Part shown: one piece after another, positions 34,261-46,665 of the stretch
How positions within the stretch are numbered: position 1 is the first letter of the stretch
Layout: each line of letters starts with the position of its first letter
Assembly (NCBI GenBank): GCA_030762175.1
Contig: CM060831.1
Location: 75,927,001 to 75,991,000 of the forward strand
Length of the DNA stretch: 64,000 nt
Direction: 5' to 3'
Source of the DNA: Metallyticus violacea
Taxonomy: Eukaryota; Arthropoda; Insecta; Mantodea; Metallyticidae
Notes under the pieces: model-generated
What the model saw: only the letters and a program-made list of their open reading frames with translations
Told to the model about the DNA's origin: nothing
Database searches by the model: none
Made by a program: the position numbers and the translations under genes

Positions 34261-35807
34261 TTATTACACACTCCAAAGTAAACTAATCAGTCAAGTCTAA
34301 TGAATTTTAACGCATTTTCTTCAATACAACCATCTTTGTATTTGCTCCATAAGCCAGCACTGTGTATTGGGAAGAAGCTGGTATTGTCTTAAGATGAAGC
34401 TTTCTGTTTTTATACGCAGAAATAAACACATTTGCCAACGATGTTAAGCTCTGTAACGTCCTTAAAAATTAGTACTACAGCCAATGAAGTCTTCTTTCCT
34501 TAAAGTATTCATAATCTATCTGAGACATTTGCTAGGCTACTATGTGTAACTGATATGTAGCATATCATTATTTCTTACTGATGCCCAACTAATAAACCGT
34601 TAGTTAAATGTAAGTACAAAGAGTATCGCTTTCATTTCGACAATTCTTATATAAGAAACAAATGCTAGTTTATGTATAAAAACTGAGGAATCTAATTATT
34701 AAAACTTTGACATCTCCTAAAAAGTATTGCATTTTTATAGTAAGCGTTATTACTTGCTGTTTTACATCAATATTTACGTAAATAGCACAAGAATCTACAA
34801 TTAACTCACTCGTACACTTTTATTTATCATAGCCAAGTCACCTAGAGTTTCAAACGAATAACTGCGAAAACATTTCTCGAGCTCAGGAGACATTCGAGTG
34901 TGTATGGGCCGTCTAAGAAATTTTTCAAACCGACGCACCGAAGTGCTTATGGTTTTATTCGGTACATTTTTTTATTACAAACAATTTTGCGAGGATGAAC
35001 AATAGGGAGAAAAAACGCTTCTATTATCCACTGCAGAATCTTCCCGGGCGACAGAATAGAGCAGTGTTTGTTGCAAGTTTCCAGGTGTTGCAGGACCACC
35101 TGTTAATTTACATGCTCAACTAGAGGAAAACATAAACACAAGATTAGACCTTCATGCAATCCCCATCACTTGTTGCTACAGACGAGAAACTCTGCTGCTG
35201 TCACACAGTGGCAATCTACAGAATTGCTGCTTAACTACAAACTTAACTTTGTACTTGCTTGAAATACTCCTTTTAACCATAGACCTTTCTAAAAAAAAGA
35301 TTAAATGTGATTAGGTTGTGGCATATATTTAACCTAGATAATAACTTTGGTATTGCATTCAACAAGTAATTAATAAAACAACATGAATACGCAATGCACT
35401 CGCATATATATACACATGCGTGCATCTTCATATTCGACACTAACAAACTAAAGTATATGATTGCATTTATATGAATTGTTTATTTATTTATTTACTAGTA
35501 ATTTAATAATTATACGGGGATGCGGCTGCACTTGAACAACTAAGTCCTGCCTTGCCAATTGATGCGAAAGAGGGTAAAACGCTCAACAAGCCTAACCTCC
35601 ACTTTCCACAACACTCAAACTTCTCGGATTAAATAATTCCCTAAGGTTCTCACAAGCCTGGATGGGTTCCGCAGCTTTTGGGAAATTGCCTCAAGAGTAC
35701 TACGAATAGAACCCCGAAACCTTTGGATATGAACACCGCTAGAACACACAGGATGACTCATAGCAATTGAAACAGAGGAAAACAAACGTCCAAATGCTGT
35801 TGCGTTA

Positions 35808-35809
<2 letters not shown>
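34261..35809. other. AT-rich stretch, no gene seen
   Basis: No motif seen. Confidence 0.35.

Positions 35810-35847
<38 letters not shown>
35810..35847. repeat. Poly-T homopolymer, 38 bases
   Basis: Uninterrupted T run. It could be the poly-A tail of a retroelement read on the minus strand, but the retroelement next to it on the right is in the plus orientation. Confidence 0.95.
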
Positions 35848-35869
35848 CTTCCCTAAAAGTGAATTTCAG

Positions 35870-36130
35870 GCGATCGAGCAGAGTTACTCAGGTCTTAACG
35901 CTTGGGACTCGAATTCAGAGTTCAAATCCTTTGGAGCCGGCCATCCTGACCTTCGGATTTTTCGTTGTTTTCCCTCGTTGATTAGATGAAAGAACATTTT
36001 CTTTCCACAAATGTTCCGCTTTATCATTTAATCTCATTTCGCTCCGTTACAGAGTCAGGTGAGATGGTTGGTGCTCTGTGCGATTAACGGCAACTTGCGC
36101 TAGGAAAGTTCAAGGAATTAGAACCCAACA
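35870..36130 (+). repeat. SINE family 3 copy, plus strand, left half of inverted pair
   Basis: A tRNA-like segment with B box GAGTTCAAATCC is followed by GGCCATCCTGACCTTCGGAT. The body has TTTTCTTTCCACAAATGTTC, CATTTAATCTCATTTCGCTC and GGTTGGTGCTCTGTGCGAT. It is diverged. Confidence 0.65.
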
Positions 36131-36410
36131 GATGGGCTGTTTTTACACCAGACGCCGAGGCGAAAAACTTCATAAAGTGCAAGCCCGCATCACTTAGTAC
36201 TTTCGACTCTGCAACCGAACTAACGGAATGAAATCGAAAGCGAAAAATTCATGAAAAGGAAATATCTATTCCAGCATTCGCCTCAGAGATCAGAAACCAT
36301 ACGAAAAAGTCCAAAGTCAGGATGGTCGGTCGCAAGGGTTAGAACTAGGTACCTCTCGAGTCCCAAGCTCGGTTCAAGAACTAAGAGGAACTAGTCTTGG
36401 GCAACAATAT
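36131..36410 (-). repeat. SINE family 3 copy, minus strand, right half of inverted pair
   Basis: Read on the minus strand it starts CGAGCTTGGGACTCGAG, with a B box like TAGTTCTAACCC and GACCGACCATCCTGAC. The body has TTTCCTTTTCATGAATTTTT. It pairs with the copy at 35870 as an inverted repeat with tails inward. Confidence 0.65.
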
Positions 36411-37944
36411 CTGAAAAGTTTAATAAAGGAGGAATAAGTTTAGGTTTGTTAAACTAACTACAAATTTTAAGCAGAAATTTCTTTATGTCATCTTGAATGA
36501 GCTGTGAAAGATTTTCAAACTGCTTTGTGTTAAACGAAAACATTGCAGGAATTTTCCTCATGCTGGAATAAATTATAGAATTTTACAAGTTCTTTTCTAG
36601 GGATATGAATTGAATGAATCCACTTGGCTTCAAGAATTGTGAGCAATAGCAACGCTATATTAGCACTCGGTGTATTCATATCGTTCACTATAATGTCACA
36701 AGAACTTAGTGCTATATAGTGTGCCGCAGCTTTTATTCGTAAACAATTGAAAGCTATGCCCAAGTTGTATTAAACCTTTCTCTTTTCAGTTTCAGTTCAT
36801 GGTCCAAGTTTCACATATATATTGTCGAAGCAGGGATCCAAGTGCCGAGCGTGTAACATTACAAGTTCTCATTAAAGCACTTGATCACAAGCGGACGGTC
36901 GCTTCGGTGCTATGGTGCGAGTCCCAGGGGAGGCAAATTTACCGAGGGAGACCTGCCATGTGGTGTCATTCCACGCGCCAATGATCACAAAGCACATGTG
37001 ACGTCACACGCCTGACGACACCTCGCAACAATATCACAATACACGGGTTACCCTATCTTTGACCTGCATAATCTAACAGTGGGTGGGAACTATAGGCCAT
37101 GGGTTTCAAAACCCACTGAAGCAGACACAATGAATTTAACGTATATCTACGTCCTCTCTCATGTGTTTTGGCCGTATTTTTATATCAATTGTTGCAAACA
37201 GGTCTTTCTTCTAAATCTCTCTTTGCAATTCTACTTTTTCAACGATCTCTTCTCCCATTTTCTAAATAATGTTAAACGGCGACTCTTTGTTTTAGCTGTA
37301 GACCTAACATAACCTCCAATCCGAAGCTTAGCACACTTGTTTTCTCTGGGTCCTCTCCCAAAAGTGAGAAATTATTACTTTATCTAATTGACTTTATGAG
37401 CTCTTATTTTCACAGTATAATTTTTTAAAATTTTTATTCTCAAAATGGAAGAAGAAGGTCCATCTTATAGAAAGTAGCAGGTCTACGATAATTTAATAAG
37501 GTGACTAAACCAAATATCGCTAAATATACCTCTAATGCCATTAAATAACCTGAAAATGATACCATAATGCACTTGATGAAATGGGTTAACGCATCTGATA
37601 ATTTTGAAAGGTTATTTCCTCCATTTGTTATTGTGTGTAGCTACTGAAAAACTGATACTACAGGTACCTTCCCCAAATAAAGTTAACCGAAGATTATAAG
37701 CAAAATAATTCTTACAAAAGAAAAATGTATACATGGTATTCCATCAGCTGACGAAGTCACGCTTCATAGTCCAATAATTATCGTGCACCTCTTATGTTCA
37801 ACACGTATGAAGAACCTGAGTAACTCCAAAATTGGTGCTGGTCTGACGAGTGTTATGTGCTACTGAGTGACCATGTCAATAAGCAAAATGCTCGTTTTCT
37901 ACGTTGAACATGCACAGAGACCATTACACTCGAAAAAAATTGCC
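36411..37944. other. No gene recognised
   Basis: A CRE-like TGACGTCA overlaps an E-box-like CACATGTG at about 36993-37007. Otherwise no motif. Short frames at 36530-36763 and 37079-37312 lack similarity. Confidence 0.35.
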
Positions 37945-38215
37945 GATTTGTTGATTTGGTTTATTTACGGACTCTCCTTAACACCTCAGGTCATCAGCGT
38001 GTCATTCAATTCAGGGCGTGAAACGGCCGACAAATTTGGCTCAGATGCCTCTTCTTTCAGACTTCAGGTTCTTTTACATGTTTTAAACTTACGACTTGGG
38101 ACTCACGTCTTTACTTTCCTTCCGAAGGAAGCCACACGTCCGGAAATATCCATTGATGTGGCCGGAATTGAACCGGCAATCTTGAATTTCGAAGAAAGTG
38201 AAGTCCCATACTTCA
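37945..38215 (-). repeat. SINE family 1 copy, diverged, 5'-truncated
   Basis: The plus strand reads the complement of the family, with TGAAACGGCCGACAAATTTG, TTCCTTCCGAAGGAAGCCA and GGCCGGAATTGAACCGGC (complement of the B-box arm). Clear matches stop at about 38215. The head is partly lost and no TSD was found. An apparent ORF over it is an artefact of the repeat. Confidence 0.85.
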
Positions 38216-38309
38216 TTGAGAATGCACATGGAAACTGGGTGAACGTCACATCAGATGTGTACAACAGGAAGCTACTGGTCGTTTTTAGGGAGGTTTGACA
38301 CAATTTGTG

Positions 38310-38660
38310 CGCTGAACAACGTTGATATGCACAAGCAAATTTTCAACAAGATGGGGCGATTGGAATGGACATTTACTCCAGCAGCTTTTTCTGGTCAGCT
38401 GATTTCTAGACACTCAGATTCGCCATTTTCTTCATAAAGTCTTGAATTTTCGTTGTGTGACACGTTTTAAATTCAGGTACTAAAAAAATAGTACTTCATA
38501 ACCATTCCTAGTAGTCTAGATGAACTTCGTGCAAGCATAGAAACAGTTCTGCACAGTGTAACAGGGGAGCAGTGTCACTAGGATGGTAAACTGATGGAAC
38601 ATCTCGCACAAAGTGGTGGAAAACATGTACAACATATAGCAGCATTCGTAGTGTACAAAA
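38310..38660 (+). pseudogene. Mariner-like transposase C-terminal fragment
   Basis: Near 38334 the frame reads ATTTTCAACAAGATGGGGCG, that is FQQDGA, the catalytic Asp block found before the last part of DUF4817-type mariners. Near 38497 another frame gives PSSLDELRASIETVLHSVTG, which matches the conserved C-terminal linker of that group. A frame-shifted GGKHVQHI ending near 38640 follows. The intervening R-S-P-D-L-T region is missing or unrecognisable. It may continue left into the SINE at 38215. Confidence 0.55.
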
Positions 38661-38733
38661 CGTTTTAAGTATTGTCCTTTTTGTGGGTAGACACTCCATA
38701 TAATGAGATTACGGAAATTATTTTATTTCGTAG

Positions 38734-38910
38734 ATCTAACTAAGAATTGTTATATACAAAAATGTGTTTTTTGTTTTTGTTTTTCTGTTTTGTTTTGTTT
38801 GTTTGTTTGTTTTTTTTTATTCTTGAAGCAACTAAGCAATCTAACTAAGAATTGTTAGATACAAAAATGTGTTTTTTTTTTCTGTTTTTTTTTTTTTTTT
38901 CTTGAAGCAT
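38734..38910. repeat. Tandem duplication of 105-bp T-rich unit (two copies)
   Basis: ATCTAACTAAGAATTGTTA starts at 38734 and again at 38839. Both are followed by T-rich runs and end in TTCTTGAAGCA. The second copy is shorter because its T-run is shorter. Confidence 0.85.
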
Positions 38911-39707
38911 CCTATGTATGTATCATTTGAAAACGTAAAAACTGCTCGATATCGCTGTAACTTCATGTATATGCTAAAGATCTACATCTATATTAAGTTA
39001 CGATACACAAGGAGAAGTACTATATTTTAAGAAAGTGAATGTACACGTTTTGCGGGACAGCATCCTTTAAGCGTGCATATATGGAGGGTATGAAAATTAA
39101 AACAGTCATATTCCCAGACTCAGTGTTGCTGGTGCACGCTTCGAACATTTTCAAGTTCTTATTTAGTTTTTTTGTCGAAATATGCTCTAATGCTTTGAAT
39201 TAGTGAAAAGCTACACTGAGTGTAGCTCAATTAATGACGGTATAATATGGAAATTATTTGTAATGCATAACAAATAAAGCAGGAAAAACAACATACACCT
39301 GTGATTCTCATGCGGTGAATGTATATACGAGTTAGCCATACAATCCTCCTGATGACTGCGCGGGCAACGCAGCGCTAAAAGCTTACGGATTTGTTACAGT
39401 TGTTGAGTTCGCATTCTGCTTCATTTTTATATTTAATATATTAGCTCTTTCTTATAAAGAATGCTCATTAATATACATTCTCAATGTTTACGAATTGTAT
39501 CTCATAATATTCCTTTTAGAGTCCTCACATGCAAGCTTCATGCTTAGTGCTTGTGGATTTTTATGCTTTTATTTCATTGTTTTCTTAATGCGGTGTTTCC
39601 AACTGTAAATGGGTTAAAATATAAGTACAGGAATTATTACATGAAAGTGAAAGTGACCATTGTAGATTAATTACTGAAGTAATATTAGCAAACATACGTT
39701 TAGCTAC
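38911..39707. other. AT-rich stretch, no gene seen
   Basis: No motif seen. Confidence 0.35.
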
Positions 39708-39787
39708 ACTGACAGAGTAGCTAAGAGGTCTAAAATGCTAGTTTAGTAGCAATCAATATGTAAAAGGTTACGGTTCGCACCCCATTG
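39708..39787 (+). repeat. Degenerate tRNA-like sequence
   Basis: GAGTAGCTAAGAGGTC resembles an A-box arm, and GGTTACGGTTCGCACCCC, about 55 bases later, a B box. No acceptor pairing was seen. It may be a SINE head or a pseudo-tRNA. Confidence 0.3.
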
Positions 39788-39895
39788 AGACGAGAATTGT
39801 TGGTAGGGGATGGGAATGGGCTGTATGGTTCCTGCGGTAAATAATTTATGCCTGCTGATCACAGGTTTCGCCACGGCTGCTGCAGACCATCTCTA

Positions 39896-40892
39896 CTCTT
39901 CTTTGATTAAACTATCTCGAGGGCGTTTCGCTGGATTTTGGCGGCTGTGAGCCAGGCTAGGACTGAGTGAATGGGATTCCAATGCGAAATGTGACTATTA
40001 ATAATGCTTCGTTGTTTAGTTGCTGATATGGTTTATTCTCCTTAACATGAATATTCAGGCAAACTCACGTCTCGGCTATCACTTGAATTTATTGCGTTAA
40101 CCAAACAGTGCCAAATGCGAAGAAATTGTCAATTCAACAGAATTCTAAATGCAGCTAAATGATGTATCGGCAATTAACGTGGTGACTGACACTTAAGCTT
40201 CGTTGTCGCAGGAACCGGTACTCGGTACTTAGGCCGCTTTTCTGCTGATCTCCGGGCGACGGCAGCCACATGTATCTGGGCCCGAAAATTCTGAAACTGC
40301 TCCACTTTTGGGCAAAATCTATCCCTTTTATATACAATACAAAATGATTATTCACGGGTAACGGCGCGAAATACCCCCGCCAATTTTGTGTTAACGTCAC
40401 TCATAGGTCAGTGCTTACCTCACTGAACTTCATTTCTATTCGCTGGACAATTTTGGTTAAGTCAAATACTCCGCTCTTCGTCCATAAGATGAATTTCAAC
40501 AGATTTCAGATTACTCTTAATCACTCTTTTACTCGGACACCTGCAACTTTGACACTGAACAGGCCGGCGTCTCGCCTGAGGCGGGGGGGGGGGGGGGTCG
40601 GAGCATTTTCAACCCTAGCTGCATACCAGAAGGGATTATCTTGCTGACTTATGCGTCTTTCTGCGTCCTGAGAAAGACGTGAATATTTCCTTGACTTGCT
40701 ATATTACTACATGTTACTTCTTAAATACTACCAAAAATTACATTCATGAACGCATTTAAACACTATACAATCTTAATTCTATAAATACGAGTTGTTTCAT
40801 TAAAGTGCACAACATACTTGCACGAAGTTACTGAGATGCTCATTCTAAAATTGAAATTAATTATTTCAATTACTCCGTAATCGACGGGGAAC
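39896..40892 (-). repeat. Unnamed repeat family R2, copy 2
   Basis: Similar to 20094-20962 in the same orientation, with about 130 extra bases. On the minus strand a TATATAAAAGG motif sits near 40330-40340. It is preceded by AAAATTGGCGGGGGTATTTC, which contains an E2F-like TTGGCGGG; the equivalent place in copy 1 reads CAAACTTGGTGGGAGTATTT. A G-run of about 14 at 40583-40596 is private to this copy. Both copies end at a small palindrome around ATTACTCCGTAAT. Confidence 0.7.
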
Positions 40893-42065
40893 TTCGCCAT
40901 CAATCAATTTTTTATCCTCGTTTTTTTAGTGCTGGCGCTCTTATGAATAACATATTGCGGACTGAAGCATTAAATCAATCGAATTATTTCTGCTTTTGGG
41001 GAAAATAGCCAAGTGCATGTAAAATAAGCACAGCCCGGAAATTAGGCAAAACGCATTTTCTATCTGGGTGGATACATTTAAGAATCAGATACAAATGAAC
41101 ATGTTTTCGTCCATTTGGGATCGGTAGGGCCAGTTTTTATTTTGCCTATATTTGGCTTCTATTGCCCATTTTAAGATTTAAAAACTATTTTACCTGTTTT
41201 GGATCGTTATGGATTTTTCTGCGATTATTTACTCATTTTAAATAGCATATAAAAATGTCTATATATATCCAAATGAAAAAGTTATACAAATTAAATGGCA
41301 TGTTTACCTCATAAAAATATTTGTTGTGAATCTTGTTTACATTTATCTCTTTTCAAGCATTCAAAAACTTTCTCAACCCATTCACTTAAGATTTTAAATA
41401 GCAGAACCTTCATTACGAAAGAACCATACGGTTAACTCGGGCATGGAATACCAGGAAATAATAGAGTAAAAGGGAAGCACTGTAGTTTTGAATAGTCCTA
41501 GCGAATGACCCTGCCTCAATATGTGCGAGACAATTGTAGAAAATTAGTGGGGGGGGGGGTAACTTCTCAGCTGTTTAAATGTAACAAACAATTGCAAGCG
41601 AGAAAGATGAGAGCTGTACAGTTATATGACAGTAAACTTCCCTATAATGTGTTCAGTACGGAAGTAAGAGAGATACCTTGGGAAAAAAATGTGTTTATAG
41701 TCAAGAAAAATAAGGTTTAATTGTGTAGGATATAACTTTTTGTTTTCACCTTTAATAAATGCATGTTTTAATTATATTACGTATATTTTCAGTACTTTAA
41801 GTGCGTTTTTGCTATTTTAACAAAATAAATGAACTTCAGGGCTCTTAAAAGATGTCTGACACCAACTATTCTTAACGGACTTTCTTTCCACAAATGATTA
41901 ACGATAACACAGTAATGCGTATGCTACAATATCTGTTTAAAAAAAGAGAAAAAACATAGAAAAACATTAAAAAAGTTGAGATCAGAAATAAAGAATGGAA
42001 AAGAAAAAAGAAAAAATCGTTTTTGGAACTTGCTGCAATATTTTCAGCTGCAATATCATGCAAAT
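40893..42065. other. AT-rich stretch, no gene recognised
   Basis: A 71-codon plus-strand frame (41505-41720) ends in a basic tail and is followed by AATAAA signals, but I see no family motif. A G-run at 41549-41558 lies inside it, which makes it doubtful. Confidence 0.35.
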
Positions 42066-42480
42066 TTACCTGCGTGTTGCAACAAGTGCAGAATAGCGGT
42101 TTGGATAGGCTGATAATGTTGCCATAGCTCTATCGTGTGTGCTACCAGATTTTTGTGCACTCTTGTCCGCTCATTCCATTCCTTAACCTTAAAGTTCAAC
42201 ATGTTCAATTGGGTACAGGTCTCGGCAACTATTGAGGTCAGTGCGTGTAGATGATTTCTGAATGCCTCTAGTCCATCCTGGGCTATATTGGAGGTATGGA
42301 CAAATATGTATTCCTTGTTCTGGGAAATAAATGCGAAGGGATGTTAGCAAAGTGTTTTCTATAGCATCGACATAGACTGTACTGGTCATTCATTCTGGCA
42401 CTTGAATCAGTTTCCCTGGATTCAGTGCTGTCATGTAAGCCCAGAAGTGTACTGAAATTCTTCCCAAATGCTCAGCTAAA
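42066..42480 (-). pseudogene. Tc1-like transposase fragment
   Basis: The minus strand reads HLGRISVHFWAYMTALNPGK, then LIQVPERMNDQY. These match the S-V-x-V-W-G-x-M-T/S-x-x-G-x-G-x-L block of Tc1/Tc3-type transposases. VDAIENTLLTSLRIYFPEQG and a broken N-S-P-x-H region follow, then YPIEHV, matching the catalytic N-P-I-E-H/N-V-W block. A tail like VKEWNERTRVHKNLVAHTIE follows. Several frameshifts occur. This lineage differs from the mariner copies elsewhere in the window. The N-terminal HTH domains are absent. Confidence 0.65.
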
Positions 42481-43844
42481 ACGCCAGTTTAGACTACCAG
42501 GTCCCTGGTACTTTAGGAGGGTCAATATTCCTCTGTGCACATTCTTATCTTCTCGCACCGTGTGCTTCAGTTAAGAACTCGGTTACAGAGCGATAGATTT
42601 AATGTACACTTCCTTTAATGTTTACCATATAGTTTCAAACAATAACCAAACCCGACCGATTTATTTAGAAAGACAGACCTGGGTCCTATAGGGCTGATCC
42701 TTACATTCTTCACCAAACCATCTTGGGCAGCTATTGTTGTTCAACCAGCCTAATCGTCTTTGCGATTAGCCATTCAACTTCCTGCTCCTGAGTCGCTGTA
42801 ACCATTTATTACCTGCGAGTAGTTTTGGCACCGGTAAGCATTATCTGCAACTTTACCCCGCTCAGCTGTTGTTAGTTCTTCCGAATCGCGAGGACAATGT
42901 ATTCTGCTTGGCTACGGTGGATGTGTGTTTATTAGTCCACACAGGGGTTCTGTGTAATGACAAATGGAGCAATCGATACGGAACGATACGGCGCACAGAG
43001 GTTGAAAATTCAAATCTAGCGCGACATACGTTTAATGATTGTTGTGCTCTCGAGTCATTTTCAGCTGTAATCAGCTTGTAAAGTGGACGCTGCATTTGGC
43101 GACACTATGTACAAGCGCGGCAAAAAGTATAATGTTGGGAGCTGGAGAGATGGCTAGCGATGTATACGGGGAGAAGAGGGCTTTATCTGCACAGTAAAAC
43201 ATTACGCACAGCATATGTATTCAAATACTTACGGCGGTCGTTCTCATTGCATTAACGAAAGCAGAATATTAGTGAACAGTAGTTTTAGTTAAATGTTACA
43301 TACATACAAATAATGGATGTACCACAACAACGAAAGAACGGAAAAATTATACATAGTAAAACTCGAGGAATTGAGAATAATGATAACTGAATCGAGGCAA
43401 TAAAATTTAGATTAAAACAATAATACTTACGTGTACCCCACGGTGTTCCAGTTAGAATAAGAATCAGGCAGGGTAAGAAGAGAAGCGGTTGAAGCAGGCA
43501 AATCTTCTCTGTCTACTCCAGGAATTCGAATTCTACAAAAGTGTTGTTTTTGACAAGGATGGGATACGCTGTTGCATATATGACTTTTATTTAGTTAGAA
43601 AGTAAGTTACATATCCAAATTTGTATATGATATTCGAAAAAAGAAAATTCGCATTTCCTAAGGCCTCACTCTTTGAGATTAGTTCTTAATGAAATAACTA
43701 ATGGAAAAATGTGCCAAAATTAAAAAAATATATATATTTAAAAGCAAAACATAAATGGAATGGCGCAATATACCGCTTTAGGGAACATAACATACTATTT
43801 TATATATTCCTCGTTTGTCAAGAAGGATGAGTGTGAATGAATGA
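42481..43844. other. No gene recognised
   Basis: The first 100 bases may be a decayed upstream part of the Tc1 copy. Overlapping short frames at 42862-43095 on both strands show no motif. Confidence 0.35.
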
Positions 43845-44098
43845 TGTTTAACGCCCGTTTTTGCTACAGAGGCACCACAAGCGTTGGACACTGATCATAC
43901 ATGAAATGATACATTGGGAGAAAATTTATTTTTAAGGAAGGTGTAACGTTCCAGGTACCTCCCCGGCATGTGCCATTTATGAGGACTGAGGAAAACCTGG
44001 AAAAAACCTCAGTCAGGGAGGACGGTCATGGCGGGATTCGAACCCCAGACCTCCCGCTCCGAGTCCGCGCCTTAACGACTTCGGCCATTCGTGGCGGT
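43845..44098 (-). repeat. SINE family 2 copy, full length
   Basis: On the minus strand: ACCGCCACGAATGGCCGAAG, B box GGTTCGAATCCCGCC, TTTTTTCCAGGTTTTCCTCA, GGGGAGGTACCTGGAACG and a 3' end at AACGGGCGTTAAACATCATT. It has a short deletion of the CTAAACTTAGG block. Confidence 0.93.
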
Positions 44099-44365
44099 AA
44101 GGGGCATGAGAAAAAGACCCATAAATGGCAATAAAAAGAAATATTAAAATTACATGACCATGAAACATTAACATTGCCCACATACAGGTGTGAACTGAAC
44201 CCCATCGAGCTTGTGTGGCCCAAAGTAAAACTCTTGCAAAGAGAGAAAAACTGTTTGTGGAGAAATTAATATGTAAGTGTTACTGAAACATGCACTTGTG
44301 ACTTTTTCTTCCTTCATTCCTGAACATAGACGCCCACTTCTGTTATATATTGGGGGAGGGAGCAA

Positions 44366-44398
44366 CATGTGACATGTGACATGTGACATGTGACATTT
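44366..44398. repeat. Tandem heptamer repeat (ACATGTG)
   Basis: ACATGTG is repeated about 4.5 times without change. Confidence 0.9.
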
Positions 44399-44990
44399 GT
44401 AAATACACGTCAGCGATATTAACCACAACACAAACTGTTTATCCTGCTGTACTTAAAAATTAATTTTCTTTAATGGTATTAGAAAACAAATTAATATAAA
44501 GTAAAATAAGTTTATGATATGCAGTGACCTGAAATGAAGTCTATGAATTTGTTCAATTATATTTTATTAATTCGTTATTAAGTTAGGAAATGTTAAGTAT
44601 ATTAACTTCAGTCTGTCAATGTTTTCTAAAAGCTTCGTAGTACAAGCACGGGCTCTGTTTACGTTACGTGACCACTCGCGAACAATGCTCTCCTATGACA
44701 CATTGCGTTATCAGCACATTCCTCTTGACTAGTCATCTCTTCAGTTCCCAACAGTATCAGCTTCACAAGATTTGTTATTTACAATTATATTTATTTTGAG
44801 GTCCAAGAGACTTCGAACCTCAGAGGAAGCAGAAGTAGCAAACATCGGGGTATTGGAGGGGAAATAGTTTGCTCATTTCGCACACGAATCTGATGGGGAG
44901 GATGAAGTTTATCATTTACAAGATAATGGTTGTATGTCAAAACAATCGATAAGATTTTTAAAATGTCTAGTGACAAAATGCATAGTATTG

Positions 44991-45028
<38 letters not shown>

Positions 45029-45343
45029 TTTGTAAGCAATGATGATGAAACTATTTGGATTAGTACCCCAAGAGGAATTTCAAGTAAATTAAGAATAAAA
45101 AGTATAAAACCATCCTAAATTCCCTCAATCATGTTTTAGTTAACGTAGAATTGCGGATCGTAGATAGGTTTTAACTCTTCGTTTATACGTTTTACCCCCC
45201 TAAGAGTATCTCTATGTTATTGTCTTCTGCAATGGAACGGCGCGGTATCGTACAATTATTGAGAAAGGGATGTTAAATAAACGGCGAAACGTCAAGTGAT
45301 CATTTCAAGAGTAAGTGATACGTACAGAAAAAGAAGCGGAACT
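44399..45343. other. AT-rich stretch with a 35-base poly-T
   Basis: Poly-T runs at 44992-45026. No other feature was recognised. Confidence 0.5.
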
Positions 45344-45398
45344 ACCTCCCGTTCACGAAGTCCGTATTTTAATATCCTCGGCCACACCTATCGGTATT
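45344..45398 (-). repeat. SINE family 2 head fragment
   Basis: The minus strand reads GGTGTGGCCGAGGATATTA then ACGGACTTCGTGAACGGGAG, like the tRNA Ser/Leu-type head of the family. Body and tail are absent. Confidence 0.5.
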
Positions 45399-46275
45399 TA
45401 GTAATTCGTATTAATAATGAGTAATTTCATAGCTGTTTAAATTATATAAAATAAAATTACATTAACTATTATTATTTAATTTATTAACCATTTATAACAG
45501 TTCAAAATGTTAAAAAACAATGTTATCAATTTGCTGAATGGTCTGAACTTTCCGGGAAATAAATAAACTAATCATGTATTGTATATAAAATCCAAATATC
45601 AAACCTTTTTCATAGAGCTGGGTTCTCGAAGAATCACAATATATACCTCACGTACATTTTCCATGGAATGGTCAATTAGTGTTACATGACAAAGCCTAAC
45701 CAACAAGGGGTGCGGAGGGGCTTTATTAACTTAATTGCTGGATATTTAATTGATTGCAAACATGTATGCTAGATTAAGTTCTAAAATTGCGGTACATGAA
45801 GCTGTACATAGTAATTAAATAGATTGCATACCAATTTGGTTTGTTGCGAGAAGTCCATTAAGTAAGCTTTTCCACCACACTTTTGTTTTACTTACCTAGC
45901 TTGCTACATCAAATAATAAACAAGCTGGGGATATTGAGAGCTGTACATAATGTAAATATTCTTTTTTTCGCATTTAAAATATGGTGCAGCACTCCTTTCT
46001 GCTTATAATGCCATTTTTAGTCCCTCTATAGTTCTAAAATTACAAAATATTTAGAAAGGAAAAATGTAAAATGAAAAAATTGAAAACATTTAAGATGCGA
46101 AACGTAATGTAAAACAGAAAGGCTGAAAATAAACTGACACTTACTTCATGGAAATTCAATAAGAATTATGAAAATTTCCAATTAATTTTGTGAACCAATT
46201 AGCATCCTCCCCTCTGGAATGAATTGCATTGATAAACATTTTCGTACATCGTCTTACTCAAGAGCTGATGTAAGA
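45399..46275. other. AT-rich stretch, no gene seen
   Basis: No motif seen. Confidence 0.35.
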
Positions 46276-46665
46276 GGGGCATCTCCGGGAGGGGAAATGT
46301 GGTGAGGGATACAAAGGAGGGCCAGGATCCAGGTGAGGTATGGACTGAGTTTCTAACATGTCGAAAACACTTCGACTGCAAGGAATTCGAGCCACTCAAA
46401 AGCCGCTTCCATCCAGACACCGGGGCAGAAACCTTTCCGATGCGCAAGCCACTGTCATATCGCGCATAGCACCAGCCCATATCACCTGGCATATTCTATC
46501 ATTTTAACAGAACCAATGAAATGAAATGAGATGAAATAGGATAGCAAAAATTCATGGAAAGGAAAGGTTCGCCCCAGCATTTGCCTAAGCGACCAGGGGA
46601 AACCGTGAATATCCTAGGTCAAGGGATTTGAATCCCGGATCTTTCGAATGTCAGTCGCACTTATA
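46276..46665 (-). repeat. SINE family 3 copy, long form
   Basis: On the minus strand the head has a B box GGGATTCAAATCCC. The body has TTTCCTTTCCATGAATTTTT, ATTTCATCTCATTTCATTTC, GCTGGTGCTATGCGCGATAT and a 3' half with CGGTGTCTGGATGG. The copy at 54145 has the same order. Confidence 0.75.

Noticed and set aside
37867..38298. 143-codon plus-strand frame
   Set aside because: Its central part is the antisense of a SINE family 1 copy, with no conserved domain.
44992..45026. Poly-T tract as terminator
   Set aside because: No gene or pol III unit ends here. It is probably a retroelement tail or simple slippage.
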